Below are positions 1 to 7,721 of a stretch of 64,000 nucleotides of DNA, one piece after another. The DNA is taken from contig NZ_CP030028.1 in NCBI RefSeq assembly GCF_003586445.1, positions 3,548,501 to 3,612,500 on the forward strand, read 5' to 3'. The first letter of the stretch is position 1. Each line of letters begins with the position of its first letter. This DNA comes from Bacillus sp. Y1. Lineage in GTDB: Bacteria; Bacillota; Bacilli; Bacillales; Cytobacillaceae. The notes under the pieces were generated by a model. The model was not told the DNA's origin, searched no databases, and saw only the letters and a list, made by a program, of their open reading frames with translations. The translations under genes were made by a program, and so were the position numbers.

Positions 1-2
1 TA

Positions 3-665
3 GCAAGAGTATCAGATGTCATTTTCTTATGCATAAAACCAAAAGACATCCAAACGGTATTAATGGAAATTAAACCATTTTTACTCCCAGAGAAATGTGT
101 TGTTTCCATCACTAGTCCTATTAGTGTTAATCAAATTGAATCAGTGGTAGACTGTTCGGTGGCGAGAGCTATACCAAGTATTACCAATCGAGCACTAGCT
201 GGTGTATCTCTACTAACGTTTGGGGATAGCTGTACAGGGGAATGGAAGGATAAGCTACTTCAGCTGTTTGAAGCAATTTCCACACCGGTCTCCATTAACG
301 AAGATATTACAAGAGTAGGCTCAGATATCGTTAGTTGTGGACCAGCATTTTTCAGTTACTTAACGCAAAGATTTATTAATGCAGCAGTAGCAGAAACAAA
401 AATAGATGAAGCAACTGCAACGACACTTGCTAGTGAAATGTTAATAGGGCTTGGGGAATTGCTTCGAAAAGGATTTTATACACTTCCAACCCTACAGCAA
501 AAAGTTTGTGTTAAGGGCGGAGTAACGTGGGAAGGAATTAAAGTATTGGATGCAGAGCTTGGAGATGTATTTGAGCACTTATTTCAAGCAACTCATACAA
601 AATTCGAAGAAGATCTAATTGAATCACAAAAACAGTTCCCTTTAAATAATTCTCTAAAGAAATAA
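3..665 (+). CDS. comER: ComER, late competence protein of the P5C-reductase family (5'-truncated)
   Basis: This is the 3' part of ComER, a protein of the pyrroline-5-carboxylate reductase family encoded next to the comE competence locus; its enzymatic role is not established. The frame stays open leftwards past the ATG at 63 to the window edge, and the residues before that ATG (VIFLCIKPKDIQTVL) look like the end of the nucleotide-binding half. The gene therefore starts outside the window and 63 is not its start. The visible part is mainly the helical dimerisation domain, with the P5CR-like stretch VSCGPAFF. It converges on yqeM and shares the hairpin at 690. comER beside yqeM is the B. subtilis arrangement. 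Confidence 0.85.
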   Translation, partial: ARVSDVIFLCIKPKDIQTVLMEIKPFLLPEKCVVSITSPISVNQIESVVDCSVARAIPSITNRALAGVSLLTFGDSCTGEWKDKLLQLFEAISTPVSINEDITRVGSDIVSCGPAFFSYLTQRFINAAVAETKIDEATATTLASEMLIGLGELLRKGFYTLPTLQQKVCVKGGVTWEGIKVLDAELGDVFEHLFQATHTKFEEDLIESQKQFPLNNSLKK

Positions 666-689
666 TGATTCCTGCAATAATATAAAAAA

Positions 690-717
690 AAGGCTGATTA
701 TTTTCAATCAGCCTTTT
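690..717. terminator. Bidirectional terminator between comER and yqeM
   Basis: An 11-bp perfect stem (AAAGGCTGATT / AATCAGCCTTT) with a 6-nt loop, flanked by an A-run on the left and a T-run on the right. It can therefore terminate both convergent transcripts. Confidence 0.85.
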
Positions 718-719
718 TC

Positions 720-1466
720 TCATGCCTGCTTTTTAGCGATAAAAAAGATTCTTTCTGCCTCGGAAGATAAATCGTCCATAAAATCAGAGAAGATATCTGT
801 TACATATAAGCCACTTGCTTCTAACCAATTTTTATACACTTCTATCGGGAATGTTCTTTGACTATGAAACTCATCATAACGGTCATATTTCCCGCTTTCA
901 TCATCCTGGACAAAAAATGTAAGCTCATGTTCAATACTAAGAGGATAGTCTCCTTGAAAACAATTCCAAATATAGCAAATATCCTCCTCATCATGGGTAA
1001 ACGTTTGATTCATAAATATATTCATGATTTTATGAACAGAGTGGACATCAAATATAAAAAATCCATCCTCATCAAGTAAGTCATAAATTTTTGCAAACGT
1101 TTCAATAACTTCTTCTTCCGTCTGTAGGTAATTTAAGGAATCACAAAATATCCCAATCACATCGAAACTCTCATATAAGTCGAGTTCAACCATATTTTGT
1201 TGATAAAAAGGAAGCTTTAGCCCGTTAGTCGATGCTTTCATCTGCGCTACTGTAAGCATGTCCGCTGATAAATCGACACCTGTCACTTCGAATCCAGCTT
1301 TCGCAAAGCGTACAGATAACTCACCTGTACCACAGGCTAAATCTAATAGTTTTTTTCCCTTACACTCGTACTTGCTCCATTTTTCCGTTACGATAGAAAC
1401 CCATTCATCATACGGTACATCCTTCATTAATTCATCATAAAGGTAGGCAAATTTCCCATACGTCAT
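720..1466 (-). CDS. yqeM: YqeM, class I SAM-dependent methyltransferase
   Basis: A soluble methyltransferase of 248 residues whose substrate is unknown. SAM-binding motif I is visible as LLDLACGTGELS near residue 40, followed by the acidic strand-2 end (VTGVDLS) and a motif IV-like stretch (DVIGIFCDSLNYL). The start codon overlaps the end of rsfS by 4 bp (ATGA), which suggests translational coupling. It is the last gene of the yqeH-aroE-yhbY-nadD-yqeK-rsfS-yqeM cluster, as in B. subtilis. Family membership is clear, but the reaction is not known. Confidence 0.85.
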   Translation of the reverse strand: MTYGKFAYLYDELMKDVPYDEWVSIVTEKWSKYECKGKKLLDLACGTGELSVRFAKAGFEVTGVDLSADMLTVAQMKASTNGLKLPFYQQNMVELDLYESFDVIGIFCDSLNYLQTEEEVIETFAKIYDLLDEDGFFIFDVHSVHKIMNIFMNQTFTHDEEDICYIWNCFQGDYPLSIEHELTFFVQDDESGKYDRYDEFHSQRTFPIEVYKNWLEASGLYVTDIFSDFMDDLSSEAERIFFIAKKQA

Positions 1467-1819
1467 TGAGTGAGAACACTTTCCATATTTTCTATTGGTG
1501 CATCACCCCATAATCGCTCGAGGTTATAGTAACTTCTTTCGTCTTTATGGAATATATGAGCCACCACATCCCCTAAATCAAGAAGGATCCATCTAGCCTC
1601 GTCGAAGCCTTCCATTCTCTTTACGATATAGCCATTTTCCATTGCCTTTTCCTTCATTTCTCTGGCAATCGCTTGAACCTGCTTATCAGAGTTTCCGTGA
1701 CAAATAATAAAGTAATCAGAGATTAGTGAAATGCCGTGCATATTTAATACAACAATATCCTCTGCGCGCTTATCATCAGCAGCCTTTACTGATGTTTCTA
1801 ATAATTGACGATTGGTCAT
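1463..1819 (-). CDS. rsfS: Ribosomal silencing factor RsfS (YqeL)
   Basis: A 118-residue member of the RsfS/Iojap family. Known members bind protein uL14 on the 50S subunit and block joining to 30S, lowering translation in poor conditions. The family signature region (ADDKRAEDIVVLNM, then DYFIICHGNS) is present, as is the C-terminal stretch DLGDVVAHIF. An AGGAGG SD precedes the ATG by 9 nt. It sits between yqeK and yqeM; linkage to nadD and yqeK is typical of Firmicutes. Confidence 0.93.
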   Translation of the reverse strand: MTNRQLLETSVKAADDKRAEDIVVLNMHGISLISDYFIICHGNSDKQVQAIAREMKEKAMENGYIVKRMEGFDEARWILLDLGDVVAHIFHKDERSYYNLERLWGDAPIENMESVLTQ

Positions 1820-1823
1820 CCAA

Positions 1824-2390
1824 TCAGTCCTCCTTTAAATGAATGAAATAGTTATACGTTTGGAGCGTTAACGGAAAAACTGCTCGTTTCTTTTTTATTA
1901 AGAAAATGATTGAATTTTGAATGGAAAGTAACAATGCTTCATTCAAATTCTTATCCGCTACCTCTCTGACCTCATCGACACCTGGAAATTGCCTTCCTGG
2001 CTCAATGTAATCAGCCACATAAATTATTTTTTCAAGCAATGACATATGCGGCCTACCAGAAGTGTGGTAACGAATTGCCTCTAGTACTTCATGATCATGA
2101 ATACCGACTTCCGTCTCCACTAAATAGGCGCCTACTGGAGCATGCCAAAGTTCGCTGTTATAGGAAAGCAGTTCCTCTGGCATTTTTTCACGAAGGATGA
2201 TTTGCTTCATCTCTTCCTTTGGACGAAACTTAGCATAATCATGAAAGATCGCTGCCAACTCCGCTTGTTTCTCATTTGCTCCATATTTTTTTGCTAGCTT
2301 TAACGCTGTTTCTTCTACCCCTAGTGTATGCTGATAACGATGGTCGGTTAATTGCTCTTTAACAATCTCTAACGCTTTCGCTCGATCCAT
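1824..2390 (-). CDS. yqeK: YqeK, HD-domain Ap4A hydrolase
   Basis: A 188-residue HD-superfamily phosphohydrolase. Known YqeK proteins split diadenosine tetraphosphate symmetrically into two ADP. Metal-binding motifs are visible: an early His (YQHTLGVE), the HD pair in AAIFHDYAK, and downstream [16 protein letters not shown] and [10 protein letters not shown]. Its 5' end overlaps the 3' end of nadD by 32 bp and it lies 4 bp before rsfS, so the three are almost certainly co-transcribed. An AAGGAGC SD lies 9-10 nt before the ATG. Confidence 0.9.
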   Translation of the reverse strand: MDRAKALEIVKEQLTDHRYQHTLGVEETALKLAKKYGANEKQAELAAIFHDYAKFRPKEEMKQIILREKMPEELLSYNSELWHAPVGAYLVETEVGIHDHEVLEAIRYHTSGRPHMSLLEKIIYVADYIEPGRQFPGVDEVREVADKNLNEALLLSIQNSIIFLIKKKRAVFPLTLQTYNYFIHLKED

Positions 2391-2946
2391 ATAACTGATG
2401 CTCCTTTATATACTGTATGACGGAGTCAGGGGTAAGATAATGAATAGTATTCCCATTCTTTACTCTTTCTCTTATTAAACTAGAAGAGACGGCAAATTCC
2501 GGAATATCTAAATAGATAACCGGATAACTTGTCTGCAATACATGTTCTGGTCTTTGCACTCCGACAAAAGTAACAAGTTTCATTAAATCATCAATCTTGT
2601 ACCATTTTGGTAAATATTCAACCATATCTGCCCCGATAATAAAATAAAACTCTGTACCATCATTTTTTTCTTGGAGAAGTTTCATCGTGTCATACGTATA
2701 GGACGGACCACTTCGCTCCAACTCTATCTTTTCAACTTTAAAATGAGAATGATCACTTATTGCCTTTTCAAGCATGGTCACTCGATGGATGGTGCTCGTC
2801 CCGCTTGTTGATTTATGCGGTGGCTTTGAATTAGGTAAAAACCATATTTCATTTAGCCCTAAGAATTCTAATACCTCGTTTGCAATAAGCAGATGTCCAT
2901 TGTGGGGCGGATCAAAGGTCCCCCCTAAAATTCCAATTTTCCTCAT
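2359..2946 (-). CDS. nadD: Nicotinate-nucleotide adenylyltransferase NadD
   Basis: This enzyme transfers AMP from ATP to nicotinate mononucleotide, giving deamido-NAD in the shared part of NAD synthesis. At 195 residues it has the family length. The nucleotidyltransferase loop [11 protein letters not shown] begins at residue 8, and the second motif SSSLIRERV lies near residue 155. The SD AGGAGG is close to the ATG. It overlaps yqeK by 32 bp. The window also ends in nadA, so two steps of NAD synthesis are seen here. Confidence 0.95.
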   Translation of the reverse strand: MRKIGILGGTFDPPHNGHLLIANEVLEFLGLNEIWFLPNSKPPHKSTSGTSTIHRVTMLEKAISDHSHFKVEKIELERSGPSYTYDTMKLLQEKNDGTEFYFIIGADMVEYLPKWYKIDDLMKLVTFVGVQRPEHVLQTSYPVIYLDIPEFAVSSSLIRERVKNGNTIHYLTPDSVIQYIKEHQLYGSSESVRDC

Positions 2947-2961
2947 AAGGACCTCCTCTGG

Positions 2962-3252
2962 TTAAGGAAGCTGTATTTGTTTATTTTCCTCAGACTCTTT
3001 ATATAGAACAATGGTTGATCCAATGACTTGAACAAGCTCTGCCTTACAGCCTGACGATAACTTAACTGCTACTTCGTCCTTGTCCTCATCACAATTCTGT
3101 AACACACTTACCTTCAAAAGCTCCCTAACCTCTAATGCCTCATTGATTTGTTTAATCATATTATCGTTCACCCCACCTTTTCCTACTTGAAAAATAGGGT
3201 TGAGATGATGTGCTTTCGAACGTAAAAATCTTTTCTGCTTACCAGTTAACAT
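2962..3252 (-). CDS. yhbY: YhbY-type CRM-domain RNA-binding protein (YqeI)
   Basis: A 96-residue single CRM-domain protein that associates with pre-50S ribosomal particles in other bacteria. The family signature appears as LRSKAHHLNPIFQVGKGG near the N terminus and ELLKVSVLQNC in the middle. The longest frame begins 23 codons earlier inside aroE. The ATG at 3252 is chosen because AGGAGG lies just upstream and the protein then starts at the family-typical MLTGKQKRFLR. Only 2 bp separate it from the aroE stop. Confidence 0.9.
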   Translation of the reverse strand: MLTGKQKRFLRSKAHHLNPIFQVGKGGVNDNMIKQINEALEVRELLKVSVLQNCDEDKDEVAVKLSSGCKAELVQVIGSTIVLYKESEENKQIQLP

Positions 3253-3254
3253 CC

Positions 3255-4085
3255 TTATCCTCCTAATCGGTTTAAAACCAATTTTTCCATTCTTTTTTGG
3301 TCCGGGAAAATTCCAGTCCACTTTTTAAATGCTAATGCTCCTTGAAGAACGAACATATCAATTCCATTTTGCGTACGAGCCCCTTTTTCTTTTGCTGAAC
3401 GCAAAAATAGAGTTTCAAGTGGGTTGTATATAATATCACTTACAAAGCTATTTTCTTTTAAGTTATGTAATGAGAGCGGTTGGCATTCTACATCCGGTGC
3501 CATACCAATCGATGTTGTTTGTATGATAATATCAAAATCGCCCAATTCTTTCTCAGCTTCCTCACGTAGTAATACGCTGGAGTTAACTGTATATGGGCAT
3601 TGAGCAATTAATTCTGCTGCTTTTTCACTCGTACGATTGGTAACATCTATATTTTTAATCCCCATTGAAGCTAAAGTAAAATAAATAGCTCTTGCAGCCC
3701 CACCAGCTCCAACAATAAGAATTCGGTGGTTGAAAAGATTTGGAATAATATTCATAATTCCTTTTACTGATCCTTCGCCATCCGTGTTGTAACCAACAAG
3801 TTCACCATCCTCATTTACAACTGTATTAACTGCACCGATTGCTTTTGCTAAAGGATCTAAGCGATCAAGCATCGGAAGGATATCGACCTTATGTGGAACA
3901 GTCACATTAAACCCACTAATTTGAATCGCTTTTAACCCTATGACCGCTTTCTGTAAGTCTCCTTTTCTAACATGAAGCGCTTGATAATGAGCGTCTATAT
4001 CATAATAGCCAAATAAATCATTGTGCATGGCAGGCGACATAGAATGAGCGATTGGATCGCCTATTACCGCATACAGCTTTTTCAA
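3255..4085 (-). CDS. aroE: Shikimate dehydrogenase AroE (TTG start)
   Basis: This enzyme reduces 3-dehydroshikimate to shikimate with NADPH in aromatic amino acid synthesis. Substrate-binding residues are seen in [14 protein letters not shown] and NVTVPHK. The nucleotide fold is seen in [12 protein letters not shown], and a C-terminal [11 protein letters not shown] completes the family pattern. The frame opens at 4124, but a GGGAGAGG SD sits 6 nt before a TTG at 4085. That gives 276 residues, close to the family length. It lies between yqeH and yhbY, as in B. subtilis. Confidence 0.93.
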   Translation of the reverse strand: MKKLYAVIGDPIAHSMSPAMHNDLFGYYDIDAHYQALHVRKGDLQKAVIGLKAIQISGFNVTVPHKVDILPMLDRLDPLAKAIGAVNTVVNEDGELVGYNTDGEGSVKGIMNIIPNLFNHRILIVGAGGAARAIYFTLASMGIKNIDVTNRTSEKAAELIAQCPYTVNSSVLLREEAEKELGDFDIIIQTTSIGMAPDVECQPLSLHNLKENSFVSDIIYNPLETLFLRSAKEKGARTQNGIDMFVLQGALAFKKWTGIFPDQKRMEKLVLNRLGG

Positions 4086-4161
4086 AAAAATTCCTCTCCC
4101 TTGTTGTAGCCTAGAGTACTTCATGAGGTGTTGATCAAGCTGATTTACTCATATAGCTATA

Positions 4162-5265
4162 TTATATAAGTGATTTTCTAACCATTGCATGAACACCCTT
4201 AGGGACATACGCTGCAATCTTCACACCTGGATCGTTTACTGTTATCCAGCCCAGACCGGAAAACACAATATCTGTCTTTTCTTCTTTAATCATAAATTCA
4301 TGGCGAACGAGTGGTGGGAATTCCTCTAATTCATCAGTTCTTGGAGGTGAGAGCATGTCACCCACATGCTTTTTGTATAACTCATCGGCATGATCAAGTT
4401 TTGTACGATGAATATTAATTTCATTAGAAAAATGACAAACAAATGATTGTCTTCCCCCACTAATAAAATCAAATCGTGCAAGTCCTCCGAAAAATAAAGT
4501 TTGTCCTTCGTTCAATTGAAAGACTTTTGGCTTTATTTCCTTTTTGGGAGTAATAATTTTCAAATCCTGTTTACTCACAAAATGAGCCATTTGGTGATGA
4601 TTGATAATTCCTGGTGTATCAATGAGATGCTTACCGTCAGAAAGTGGAATCTCAATAATATCAAGAGTCGTTCCTGGGAAATGAGAAGTGGTAATTACAT
4701 CCCCTTCTCCCGATACTTCTTTAAGAATACGGTTAATAAATGTTGATTTCCCAACATTTGTACAACCTACTACATACACATCCTTGCCATTTCGATACTC
4801 GTCGATTGCTTCCGCTACTTCACGAACAAAATGACCTTTATGTGCACTCACTAAAAACACATCTTCTGGATGCAAACCCAGTTTTTTTGCTTCTCGCTTC
4901 ATCCATTGAATGACTTTATTTGGTTTTACAGAATGAGGCAGAAGGTCCACTTTATTTCCAACTAGCAGGATTTTGTTCTTCCCTACAAAACGGTGTAATC
5001 CTGGTAACCAGCTACCGTTAAAGTCAAAAATATCGACAATTTTTACAATAAGTGCATCCGTCTGGGATAATCCATTCAATATTTTTAGAAAGTCGTCATC
5101 TGTTAAACTAACATCCTGAATTTCATTATAGTGTTTTAAACGAAAGCAGCGTTGACAAATAATAACTTCCTTTTCAAGGGCAGATGGAGGCGCATAGCCT
5201 AAAGCCTCCTTATCCTCTGTTTGGATATTTACCCCACAGCCTATACACGAAAACTGTTCACTCAA
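4162..5265 (-). CDS. yqeH: YqeH, circularly permuted ribosome-assembly GTPase
   Basis: A 367-residue GTPase needed for 30S assembly in B. subtilis. An N-terminal zinc ribbon (CIGCG and CQRC) is followed by permuted GTPase motifs: G4 (NKVD) first, then G1 (GCTNVGKST) and G3 (DTPG). The C-terminal region ends in ITVNDPGVKIAAYVPKG. The longest frame begins with an ATG at 5280, but GGAGG lies 7 nt before a TTG at 5265, giving the expected MSEQFSCIGCG start. The CDS then begins 2 bp after the yqeG stop. Confidence 0.93.
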   Translation of the reverse strand: MSEQFSCIGCGVNIQTEDKEALGYAPPSALEKEVIICQRCFRLKHYNEIQDVSLTDDDFLKILNGLSQTDALIVKIVDIFDFNGSWLPGLHRFVGKNKILLVGNKVDLLPHSVKPNKVIQWMKREAKKLGLHPEDVFLVSAHKGHFVREVAEAIDEYRNGKDVYVVGCTNVGKSTFINRILKEVSGEGDVITTSHFPGTTLDIIEIPLSDGKHLIDTPGIINHHQMAHFVSKQDLKIITPKKEIKPKVFQLNEGQTLFFGGLARFDFISGGRQSFVCHFSNEINIHRTKLDHADELYKKHVGDMLSPPRTDELEEFPPLVRHEFMIKEEKTDIVFSGLGWITVNDPGVKIAAYVPKGVHAMVRKSLI

Positions 5266-5267
5266 AC

Positions 5268-5783
5268 TTAATCCTCCCATACAATCATTCCTTTTTTACG
5301 GAACCAATTCAGTATTCTCCGCTCAACTAGTCGATTAAACTTTGTCACAAACCCATCTGTTGAGGCTACAGGTACAACAAGAATAGTGTGTAACCCGCTG
5401 CGATTACCACCCAGAACATCTGTAAGTAGCTGGTCTCCAATAACCACCGTTTCTTCCTTAGATGTTCCCATTTGCTTCATAGCCTTTTTAAAGGCTCTTG
5501 CCATCGGCTTACGAGCTTGAAAAATAAAAGGAATTTTCAGCGGATCAGAAAAAGCTTTCACTCTTCCTTCATTATTATTAGACACAATGGTCACTATAAT
5601 ATTGTGTTTTTTCATTTCCTCAAACCATTTGATAAGGTTCGGTGTTGCATTTGGCCGATCCCATTCGACAAGAGTGTTATCTAAATCAGTTATGATCGCC
5701 TTTACTCCCTTTTCCTTCAGACTTTCAGGAGTAATTTCAAAAATACTTTTGACATGCTGATCTGGCAAAAACTTTTTAAGCAT
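5268..5783 (-). CDS. yqeG: YqeG, HAD-family IIIA phosphatase
   Basis: A 171-residue haloacid-dehalogenase phosphatase. Motif I is DLDNTLVEWD near residue 36, motif II is the Ser-containing VSNNNEGR, and motif IV is IGDQLLTDVLGG. The physiological substrate is not established. A GAGGTG SD precedes the ATG. It is the first gene of the minus-strand cluster that continues into yqeH and aroE, and it is divergent from sda with the DnaA boxes in between. Confidence 0.88.
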   Translation of the reverse strand: MLKKFLPDQHVKSIFEITPESLKEKGVKAIITDLDNTLVEWDRPNATPNLIKWFEEMKKHNIIVTIVSNNNEGRVKAFSDPLKIPFIFQARKPMARAFKKAMKQMGTSKEETVVIGDQLLTDVLGGNRSGLHTILVVPVASTDGFVTKFNRLVERRILNWFRKKGMIVWED

Positions 5784-5843
5784 TTCTTACACCTCATTAA
5801 ATTAATGAAAATTTTTCGACAAATTTCACGTTCCTTCAACACT

Positions 5844-5941
5844 GTGGATAACTTTATGCACATAACTCACACTGTCATAAAAAGGAATTACTCTTTTATA
5901 AACAAATTAATCACAAGTTATCCACCACAACTTGTGGATAA
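5844..5941. promoter_or_regulatory. Cluster of four DnaA boxes between yqeG and sda
   Basis: Two perfect TTATCCACA boxes in minus orientation lie at 5844-5852 and 5933-5941. A perfect TTATGCACA lies at 5855-5863 and a one-mismatch box (TTATCCACC) at 5918-5926. The last two facing boxes form an inverted repeat, GTTATCCAC / GTGGATAAC. In B. subtilis the sda promoter is controlled by DnaA, so these most likely regulate sda and perhaps yqeG. Confidence 0.85.
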
Positions 5942-5949
5942 CAGAACGG

Positions 5950-5978
5950 TTGTTCTGTTTTGTTAATTTTGATAGAGT
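5950..5978 (+). promoter_or_regulatory. Possible sigma-A promoter of sda
   Basis: A TTGTTC -35 element and a TAGAGT -10 element are separated by 17 bp, immediately after the last DnaA box. Both elements match consensus at four positions, so this is a modest prediction supported mainly by its location. Confidence 0.4.
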
Positions 5979-6062
5979 AGGAGTACAGCTACATAGCCTA
6001 CATTTTATGATGAATCACTATGCAGTAGAACCATTCTCAAAAAAAGAAAGGTGTGATTTCCA

Positions 6063-6197
6063 TTGCGTAAATTATCGGATGACTTGCTTGTTGAATCGTA
6101 TTTTAAAGCAAGAGAACTACAACTAAGCAAAGATTTTATTTATCTAATTGAGACAGAAATTCACCGTCGTTCATTAACTCACAAAATCATTGTCTAA
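6063..6197 (+). CDS. sda: Sda, checkpoint inhibitor of sporulation kinases (TTG start)
   Basis: Sda is a small helical-hairpin protein that blocks autophosphorylation of KinA and related kinases, delaying sporulation when replication is active or damaged. The 44-residue frame reads [16 protein letters not shown] and then [14 protein letters not shown], which matches the Sda helical hairpin. It starts at TTG with GAAAGGTG upstream and ends just before an intrinsic terminator. DnaA boxes lie upstream and yqeG is divergent, the B. subtilis arrangement. It is easy to miss because of its length and non-ATG start. Confidence 0.93.
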   Translation: MRKLSDDLLVESYFKARELQLSKDFIYLIETEIHRRSLTHKIIV

Positions 6198-6198
6198 T

Positions 6199-6221
6199 AA
6201 GCCCTTTGTTGGGCTTTTTTC
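6199..6221 (+). terminator. Terminator of sda
   Basis: A 6-bp stem AAGCCC / GGGCTT with a 6-nt loop is followed by a T-run. It begins 1 nt after the sda stop codon. Confidence 0.85.
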
Positions 6222-6241
6222 TTTGCGCTCACAAAACAATA

Positions 6242-7027
6242 TCATGTCTCTTTTAATAACGCAATTCTTTCTCCCACTTTAATAGGAAATGGAAGCGATT
6301 TTTCTAAAGTTGATTGAATGGAGTCTTTCTCAAACAATAAGACGACCGTTGATCCAAATGTAAAATACGCGAGTTCCTGGCCTTTCTCTAATTGTTTATT
6401 CTCATGTGTAACTTCTATGGAGTTCACGAACATGGCTCCCACCTTCACCACTGCTATATGACCTGTCTGATGCTGAATTTCAGTCACTGTCCGATAATTT
6501 TTCGAAAGTGTACTTTTCCCATACTTTAACCCAAGAGAATTGACTGGATATGATTTCTTTCCGAGAGTCCAACTGGCTGTAACCCTTCCAGCTACAGGAC
6601 TATGAATACGATGGTAATGACTCGGGCTTAAGTACAAAACCATGAAGGTACCATGTATGTATTTCTGTAAAAGTTCATCATTCCCTAGCATCTCTGCAAT
6701 CGAGTATGTTTTCCCCTTCACTTCAATCAATTTCTGTTCTGAAATAGGTCCAACTTCCTCAAGTACGGCATCCACTGGACTAGTAACAGCTTGCACCTCC
6801 TGATCAATCGGTCTACTCCCTTTCCTTAGCTTTCGTATAAAGAAATCATGAAGTGTGGGAAATTCCTTGAGATCTCCTTCCATTTCCTCCGTATTGATTT
6901 GATAGATTCTAGAGAAGTGAGGAACGACATAACGACTCATATTTGATGTAGCAAATCTCTTCAACAGCAATGATGACCATTTGCCATTGGTTAATTCAAT
7001 CATAAAACGATAAATAGTTTGAAACAA
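6242..7027 (-). CDS. psd: Phosphatidylserine decarboxylase proenzyme Psd (TTG start)
   Basis: Psd decarboxylates phosphatidylserine to phosphatidylethanolamine at the membrane. The proenzyme cleaves itself before the serine of an LGST-type motif to create a pyruvoyl cofactor; here the motif is FTFGST near the C terminus. Other family features are SPVDAVLEEVG and LSPSHYHRIHSP. The longest frame begins at 7063, but GGAGGT lies 7 nt before a TTG at 7027. That gives a 261-residue protein starting MFQTIYRF. It is divergent from pssA, which makes its substrate, whereas in B. subtilis the two share one operon elsewhere. Confidence 0.93.
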   Translation of the reverse strand: MFQTIYRFMIELTNGKWSSLLLKRFATSNMSRYVVPHFSRIYQINTEEMEGDLKEFPTLHDFFIRKLRKGSRPIDQEVQAVTSPVDAVLEEVGPISEQKLIEVKGKTYSIAEMLGNDELLQKYIHGTFMVLYLSPSHYHRIHSPVAGRVTASWTLGKKSYPVNSLGLKYGKSTLSKNYRTVTEIQHQTGHIAVVKVGAMFVNSIEVTHENKQLEKGQELAYFTFGSTVVLLFEKDSIQSTLEKSLPFPIKVGERIALLKET

Positions 7028-7144
7028 TGGATTGACCTCCGTTATGGGAAAATTCTCACACAATAAACGAATAAAACAAGATAACCAATCATTACTTATA
7101 ATTAAGATGTTTTTTATCTATTTTAATATAGGGGTGAGGCATAT

Positions 7145-7684
7145 TTGTTTTTATTAAACGTACTCGATCAAACGCTCAAAAAGTTAAGGATTCAAACGGC
7201 CAATCTATTAACTTTCATCAATCTCTTTCTCGGTGGATTCGCAGTGATTGAGAGCCTTAAAGGGAATTTAGATTTGAGCCTTTTATTAATTTTTATTGCC
7301 GCTTTCGTTGACCGATTTGATGGAATGGTTGCCCGAAAACTTCATATTGAATCAGAACTTGGCAAACAATTAGATTCCATGAGTGATATTATATCATTTG
7401 GTGTCGCACCTGCACTATTGATTTATCAAGGAATATTATTTGAGTTTGACTTTCCTGGAACATTCTTTACGATTTTTTATATCGCCTGTGGGGCATTTCG
7501 ACTTGCTCGCTTTAATATTAGTGAGAATCAAAGCTATTTTACGGGTTTACCGATTACAGCTGCTGGCTGCTTATTGACTTTTAGCTACCTATTGCTCCCG
7601 TCCCTACTTCCTGAGATGTTCCTCTTTTTCATTATTATTCTTTCTTTTTTCATGGTTAGTCCTTTCAAATTAAAAAAAATATAG
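7145..7684 (+). CDS. pssA: CDP-diacylglycerol-serine O-phosphatidyltransferase PssA
   Basis: An integral membrane enzyme that makes phosphatidylserine from CDP-diacylglycerol and serine. The CDP-alcohol phosphotransferase signature is complete: D-x2-D-G-x2-A-R, then G-x3-D-x3-D, seen in DRFDGMVARK and GKQLDSMSD around residues 55-80. Several hydrophobic segments follow. It has 179 residues, the usual length. TTG start at 7145, with GGGGTGAGG about 5-6 nt upstream. It is divergent from psd, which converts its product. Confidence 0.93.
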   Translation: MFLLNVLDQTLKKLRIQTANLLTFINLFLGGFAVIESLKGNLDLSLLLIFIAAFVDRFDGMVARKLHIESELGKQLDSMSDIISFGVAPALLIYQGILFEFDFPGTFFTIFYIACGAFRLARFNISENQSYFTGLPITAAGCLLTFSYLLLPSLLPEMFLFFIIILSFFMVSPFKLKKI

Positions 7685-7713
7685 ACACAGCCTTAAAAAG
7701 CCCGTGTCTATAT
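7679..7713. terminator. Bidirectional terminator between pssA and the M3 peptidase gene
   Basis: A 10-bp perfect stem ATATAGACAC / GTGTCTATAT with a 15-nt loop. A-rich sequence lies on the left and T-rich sequence on the right. It overlaps the pssA stop codon. Confidence 0.75.
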
Positions 7714-7721
7714 TTTCTCAT

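Noticed and set aside
538..723. A 61-codon minus-strand ORF at the end of comER
   Set aside because: It reads through the bidirectional terminator and is antisense to the ComER C terminus.
5754..6126. Plus-strand ORFs of 64-70 codons between yqeG and sda
   Set aside because: They cover the DnaA boxes and the sda promoter region and lack SD sequences. The real gene there is the shorter sda.
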